In this document: positions 60,146 through 64,000 of the stretch, piece by piece
How positions within the stretch are numbered: the stretch's first letter is position 1
Layout of the letters: each line of letters starts with the position of its first letter
NCBI RefSeq assembly: GCF_040436345.1
Contig: NC_133223.1
Coordinates: 8,412,847-8,476,846 of the forward strand
Direction: 5' to 3'
DNA: 64,000 nucleotides
From: Pagrus major
Taxonomy: Eukaryota > Chordata > Actinopteri > Spariformes > Sparidae
Translations under genes and position numbers: made by a program
The notes under the pieces: generated by a model
Databases searched by the model: none
Told to the model about the DNA's origin: nothing
The model's input: the letters and a program-made list of their open reading frames with translations, nothing else

Positions 60146-61555
60146 ACGTTTGAGTTTTCATTATAACATTATAAACGACAACAAACAACACAAACAGTGA
60201 GATGTACAGTCGAATACAAAGTAGAAAAAAAACAGTTGGAGATATTTCAATATTCATACTATTATACTATAATTAGACATTTATTTAGTTGGTGTCATAA
60301 GCAGTATAGATGTTCTATTCTTTCCAGTTCTTATTAAATGCATCCTCTCTGACTCAGTGGGTATGTCAGGTTTAACAAACAATCGGACAAATTCCAGCCA
60401 CTGATCCTGTTTTGGGGTGTTTACATTAAGCCAGTTCCTTGTAATAGTTTTTTTTTTACTTGCTTCCAGCAAGACTTTGATCAGGCAGATCTTCTCTCAT
60501 TACAGCATTCTCAATATTTCTTAGATACATCACAGGGCAGATTTCATGTCCCAAAATTGATTTTATAACTGTAGTTACATTTACCCAATATGACCTTATA
60601 TTTGAACAGTTCCAGAAAATGCGGGAATGGTCAGCCACCATACGCCCACACAGCCTCCAACACTGTTGTTGTGCAAGTTGCCTGCCTTTTATTTTTGGAT
60701 GTTATGAAAAAACGGGTTTAATTCTTCCAGCAGAATTCCCTCCATACTAGTGAATTTGTGGATGCACATTGTGTCTTGCACATTTGGTACCATTCTTCTT
60801 CTGTTATTTGAGTCCCTAACTCTGCTTCCTATTTTGCTTTTATATAGAGCGTTGAATCCCCCCTTGCTTATGTGCGTGACTGTGTCACAGGTATTATATA
60901 AAAATATATATTTATATATTTATTATAAAATATATACACTCCACTTTGTCAATACTTTAGGAGTTCAATGACTCTGTATGTGCTTAACTAGAAGTGGACA
61001 CGTAAACCATCTGCCAGGATCACTCTGTCCTGTTACTCGAGGACAGACGGACTGTCGTCAGGTATTTACAAAGAAAACACAGCCAAGAGTCTAGACAGCA
61101 TTGGAAAACTTTAATCTGACCCTTCTTACAGACAAGTCCGTCTCACATGAGTCACATGACTAGAAATCAAAGTGCTCAGCCAAACACAAAACAGTCAAAC
61201 TTCAAGTAAATCACTGCTCTGCAGGAACACTGAAAGTAAAGACTACTGTCAACTCTCTACAACAACAGCAGTCAGACAGCAAAACAGAACGAAATCAAGA
61301 TGTTCATTAAACAGGACGTCAGCAACTAAACCTGGAGAAAGACACAACAGGGAACTTATTAACCGCGGCTCAAATTTGTTAAACTACTGTTTCAATGCTT
61401 ACTTTTCATTAAGATCAATTGTTGACTATAAAATGTCAGGGGGTAGTGAACAAAGGTCCATTGCAATTGCCAACCTTTTTTTAAAATTATTTCTCAGCAG
61501 CTATATTTAGTCTTGATGCCATCCAGTCACAATGTATGCAATATATGATCAGTGA
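60146..61555. other. cenpj / RNF17-like intergenic region
   Basis: Apart from the LINE remnant (60281-60641) and a TA-rich tract (60895-60940), nothing recognisable is present. Confidence 0.4.
60281..60641 (-). mobile_element. L1/Tx1-type LINE ORF2 C-terminal remnant
   Basis: Two overlapping minus frames, joined by a frameshift near 60460, read VADHSRIFWNCSNIRSYW and later KKTITRNWLNVNTP. These are the H-x-FW-x-C and K-x-I-x-R-x-W-L signatures at the end of L1-like ORF2. Upstream domains are absent or unrecognisable, so this is a 5'-truncated, decayed copy in the cenpj/RNF17-like intergenic space. Confidence 0.65.
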
Positions 61556-61561
61556 TTTATT
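61556..61561 (-). terminator. poly(A) signal for the RNF17-like gene
   Basis: AATAAA on minus about 200 nt after the stop at 61760. It fits a short 3' UTR that does not reach the cenpj 3' end, leaving about 1.4 kb between the convergent transcripts. Confidence 0.4.
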
Positions 61562-61759
61562 TTTTCAAAGTGACAAATAACAAAGTGATATGAGGTTTAA
61601 CTTTGAGCTTTAACAAATCAGACTATATCGAAATTCAGAGATACCAAAACTTTAACAAGCACTCTGTCTAAATGTGTTTTTAATGGTAATATCTGAAATA
61701 AATCTGAAAACGTACATGAAGTGAACCCTGTGGGTTGAGGAGGTCGTCTCCACTCTGCT

Positions 61760-61855
61760 TCACTCGCGCTCAGCCAGTCCACTGCTGACCAGAGGCTGAT
61801 GGACCAACTCTCCGTCCTCGTCGTACAGCAGCACTGTGAGCTCTGGTTCCTGGGC
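61760..61855 (-). CDS. last coding exon of a gene convergent with cenpj; candidate RNF17 (Tudor protein)
   Basis: Acceptor ccgtctgttcag precedes 61855. The exon encodes 31 residues, from AQEPELTVLLYDEDGELV to a C-terminus ending SSGLAERE, then TGA. The pattern hydrophobic-L-Y-D-x-D-G ... L-V-x-x-G-L-A resembles the end strand and helix of an extended Tudor domain. In human, RNF17 lies tail to tail with CENPJ, which is exactly this arrangement. Only this exon is in the window as far as I can see; the rest should lie beyond base 64000. The gene could be another Tudor-domain protein. Frame phase is 0 at the acceptor. Confidence 0.5.
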   Translation of the reverse strand, partial: AQEPELTVLLYDEDGELVHQPLVSSGLAERE

Positions 61856-63057
61856 CTGAACAGACGGGAAGGACACATGAAGGTGGTGAGATGCTGACAA
61901 AAGAAAGTCAGGTCCTGTGATCTGACAAACATCTGTGAGAGCACACTTTGGACGTAAACTCTTTGTCGCAATAGAGACTATTTAAGTATAAAACTGCAGA
62001 CTTTTATTATGTTGAGTCTTATTAAACTGTAGTTAATCAGATAGCCGTAGATGTAAAAGAGCTGAGAACGAGAAACAGTCCCTGTCACACAATAACACAA
62101 CCAGCATAAAAAAAACACGAATAATGCCAAACGACCACAATCATGCAACAAATAGACTTCAAACTATTTACTCCAGTCGACGCCCATCAGACAATAAAGC
62201 ATAAAAATCTCCAAGGGGTTCACTCCTTTTAAAAAGGGGTATATATGCTGAAACTCTGGAAAACTGGAATATCTCAGGATAAGTAGATACTGGACTGTGT
62301 ACTGTAGCTACAAGATGTAAATGTTGAGCTTGTTAGTTGAGCTTTATAGATGAATACCGAATGATTATTCTTTCTGGTCAATAATTAAGTCTTACTGTTG
62401 AACTAATTGATGCAGATTAGAGTTGCAACGGTTTGAGGTTTTCGCTGCGCCAGAACCATTTCTGAAAATGTCACTGTTTTACAGTCCTGACAGACATGAC
62501 ACTTGATATAAAATGATACTGTAGAATTCGATACTGTAGACAAGCAAATGTAGATAGTATGATAACTGTCAAATTTATTTTCACAGTATATAACCAGCAT
62601 ACTGCTGCAACCCTAATACAGAAAGCTGCATCACAGCTACAAGCCATAATATATTTTGATCTTTAACATCCATTGAACTAAGAGGATGCTTCAAGTTTAG
62701 TGATAAAAAATATTTTTGTCACTAAATCACGATCATATCATGTAGCTAAATAATTGTTTTGGTCACAGTTGTGGATCCTTTTAATTAAATGTAGTCTCAG
62801 CAAAGAAAGTTTCATGTAGAGTTGTTCGATAGTCCGATAAAATGCAGGAATCGATATCGGTGAGTACGTGAGTCTAGGCACCGATCCGATACCACGTAAT
62901 TTAGAAACGGGACCCTGCTCCTTCCCTGTTAGCTCTGTTAGCTCTGCTTAATGTTACACACCCAAAAATCAGTTCTTCTTCTACTCTAAAAGCCAACACA
63001 GGAAGTTGCGCTGTGTGACCCCTGGCAACTACTGTTTTTAGAGCAGCAAAGAAGAAG

Positions 63058-63265
63058 TTGATTTCACGCGAGTCAGATGGAGCTAGCAACATATCAGCTA
63101 TTTGGCAATATTTGACTATGGATAACCTCACCAGTACAATGGCGACATATTCAGTATGCACGGCTGTAATTTGGATGGCACAAGTGTTGCCAGTTTCAAC
63201 ACCAGCAGTGTATTTTCACACAGTATGTAATTCACACAGCAAGCCGGTGCTGCGGATCCAAAAGA
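63058..63265 (+). pseudogene. hAT transposase N-terminal (BED finger) remnant with frameshift
   Basis: The plus frame reads SAIWQYLTMDN then ATYSVC, typical of a BED finger start. After a frameshift near 63165 the next frame reads SVASFNTSSVFSH, the usual continuation. Stops follow. The flanks about 62820-63050 (cgatatcggtgag, caccgatccgatacc) look like transposon UTR. No intact transposase core is seen. Confidence 0.55.
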
Positions 63266-63879
63266 GGCGTGACGGTACACCTCATGATGATGAAGCCTGT
63301 GTGTTTTTTTCAACGTGTTTCCCCCCGTGTCCTCCTGTTAATCTAAACATGTACCCGCTGACTGTTTATAATCATATGGATGCTGTTATAATGTGTTGTG
63401 ATTGAGATCCTGACCCACCATGCATCCTGGAAAGTGACAAAGTTACGTTTTTCGCTCTAAATTACGTAATTACATAATCAGCATCAGTCAACAGGATGCT
63501 GTCTGACTCACTCGCGGGGGAGGGATGCTGTTTTATGGGGGGAAGTTCACTAAGTCTCGGTCAGGAGGGCTGACCGTCGGAGTGATTTTTTTCACCGCGA
63601 CAAACAGTTGGTGAGTTAAAGTTTTTTGCCGGGGACAGACACAGACACTTCTCCACAAATAACTATGGTATTTTTTGTCCTCATATAAGTTGCAAAAGAC
63701 ACGACCAGTTACTACGTTACCGTTGTTTGGTCCTGTAACTCCTGTTGCTTTGTGGGACATTTCTCTTTATTTTGTTGAGTGAAGGATCTGTTTAGTTATC
63801 AGACAGTGAACACCATCAGATCGACACGCCCTCACTCTGCGCTGCCGGCTTATCCATTCATGTGGTTCGGTTCGCCAAT

Positions 63880-63924
63880 ACTGCGCCTCTGATACTACCT
63901 CCGGAGGCGCATCAGAGGCGCAGT
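63880..63924. repeat. 14-bp perfect inverted repeat (hairpin)
   Basis: Arms ACTGCGCCTCTGAT (63880-63893) and ATCAGAGGCGCAGT (63911-63924) with a 17-base spacer that itself contains CCTCCGGAGG. GC-rich against an AT-rich setting. Could be a transposon terminus or a structured RNA; function unknown. Confidence 0.7.
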
Positions 63925-64000
63925 GAAATCGGAGACTTTCACACAGAAGCGGATGCGGAGAATTGGTGCAGGATCCCCGCATGCAAATGACAGTGTGAAT

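Larger units (their letters stand above)
61856..64000. other. intron of the RNF17-like gene, transposon-rich
   Basis: No further coding exon of the convergent gene was found up to the window edge. The region contains the broken hAT fragment and the hairpin. The last 500 bases are GC-richer than the rest. Confidence 0.35.

Noticed and set aside
60895-60940. TA-rich tract as a promoter or origin
   Set aside because: Simple AT-rich intergenic sequence without other signals.

Overview
The window looks like a piece of a teleost fish (probably percomorph-type) nuclear genome. It holds intron-split vertebrate genes with GT-AG junctions, many CA/TG microsatellites, and decayed fish-type transposons (hAT, Tc1/mariner-like, LINE tails). 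Almost all coding content falls into three complete, conserved genes, one nested transposon-derived gene and one partial gene. All spliced models were assembled by hand from junctions and reading phase, and each closes in frame.

Layout, left to right. 1-3 kb is repeat-rich and non-coding, with LINE tails and an intact non-autonomous hAT element with 8-bp target duplications. 6.07-31.27 kb on the minus strand is mphosph8 (MPP8, the chromodomain/ankyrin subunit of the HUSH silencing complex), 14 coding exons, 891 aa. Its large intron 7 (21.3-9.9 kb) contains, on the same strand, a separate spliced gene of about 1224 aa. That protein has two zinc knuckles or fingers, a degenerate tyrosine-recombinase-like core, and two copies of a W-S-E/C-x2-C domain flanking a 14-residue tandem repeat. 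32.65-46.47 kb on the minus strand is ttf2 (SNF2-family transcription termination factor 2), 23 coding exons, 1146 aa. 47.63-59.06 kb on the plus strand is cenpj (CPAP), 17 coding exons, 1283 aa. ttf2 and cenpj are head to head across a short bidirectional promoter with a ZNF143-type site. At 61.76-61.86 kb on the minus strand is the last exon of a gene convergent with cenpj. Its Tudor-like tail and the conserved RNF17/CENPJ tail-to-tail order suggest RNF17. The last 2 kb holds a broken hAT transposase fragment and a strong inverted repeat.

The most unusual unit is the nested gene: a domesticated-looking recombinase relative inside a gene whose product silences mobile elements. Its main exon is in the same phase (0) as the mphosph8 exon before it, so a chimeric transcript is possible in principle. 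No operon or functional link among the other genes is implied. ttf2 and cenpj may share promoter control, and both have cell-cycle roles (mitotic transcript release and centriole assembly).
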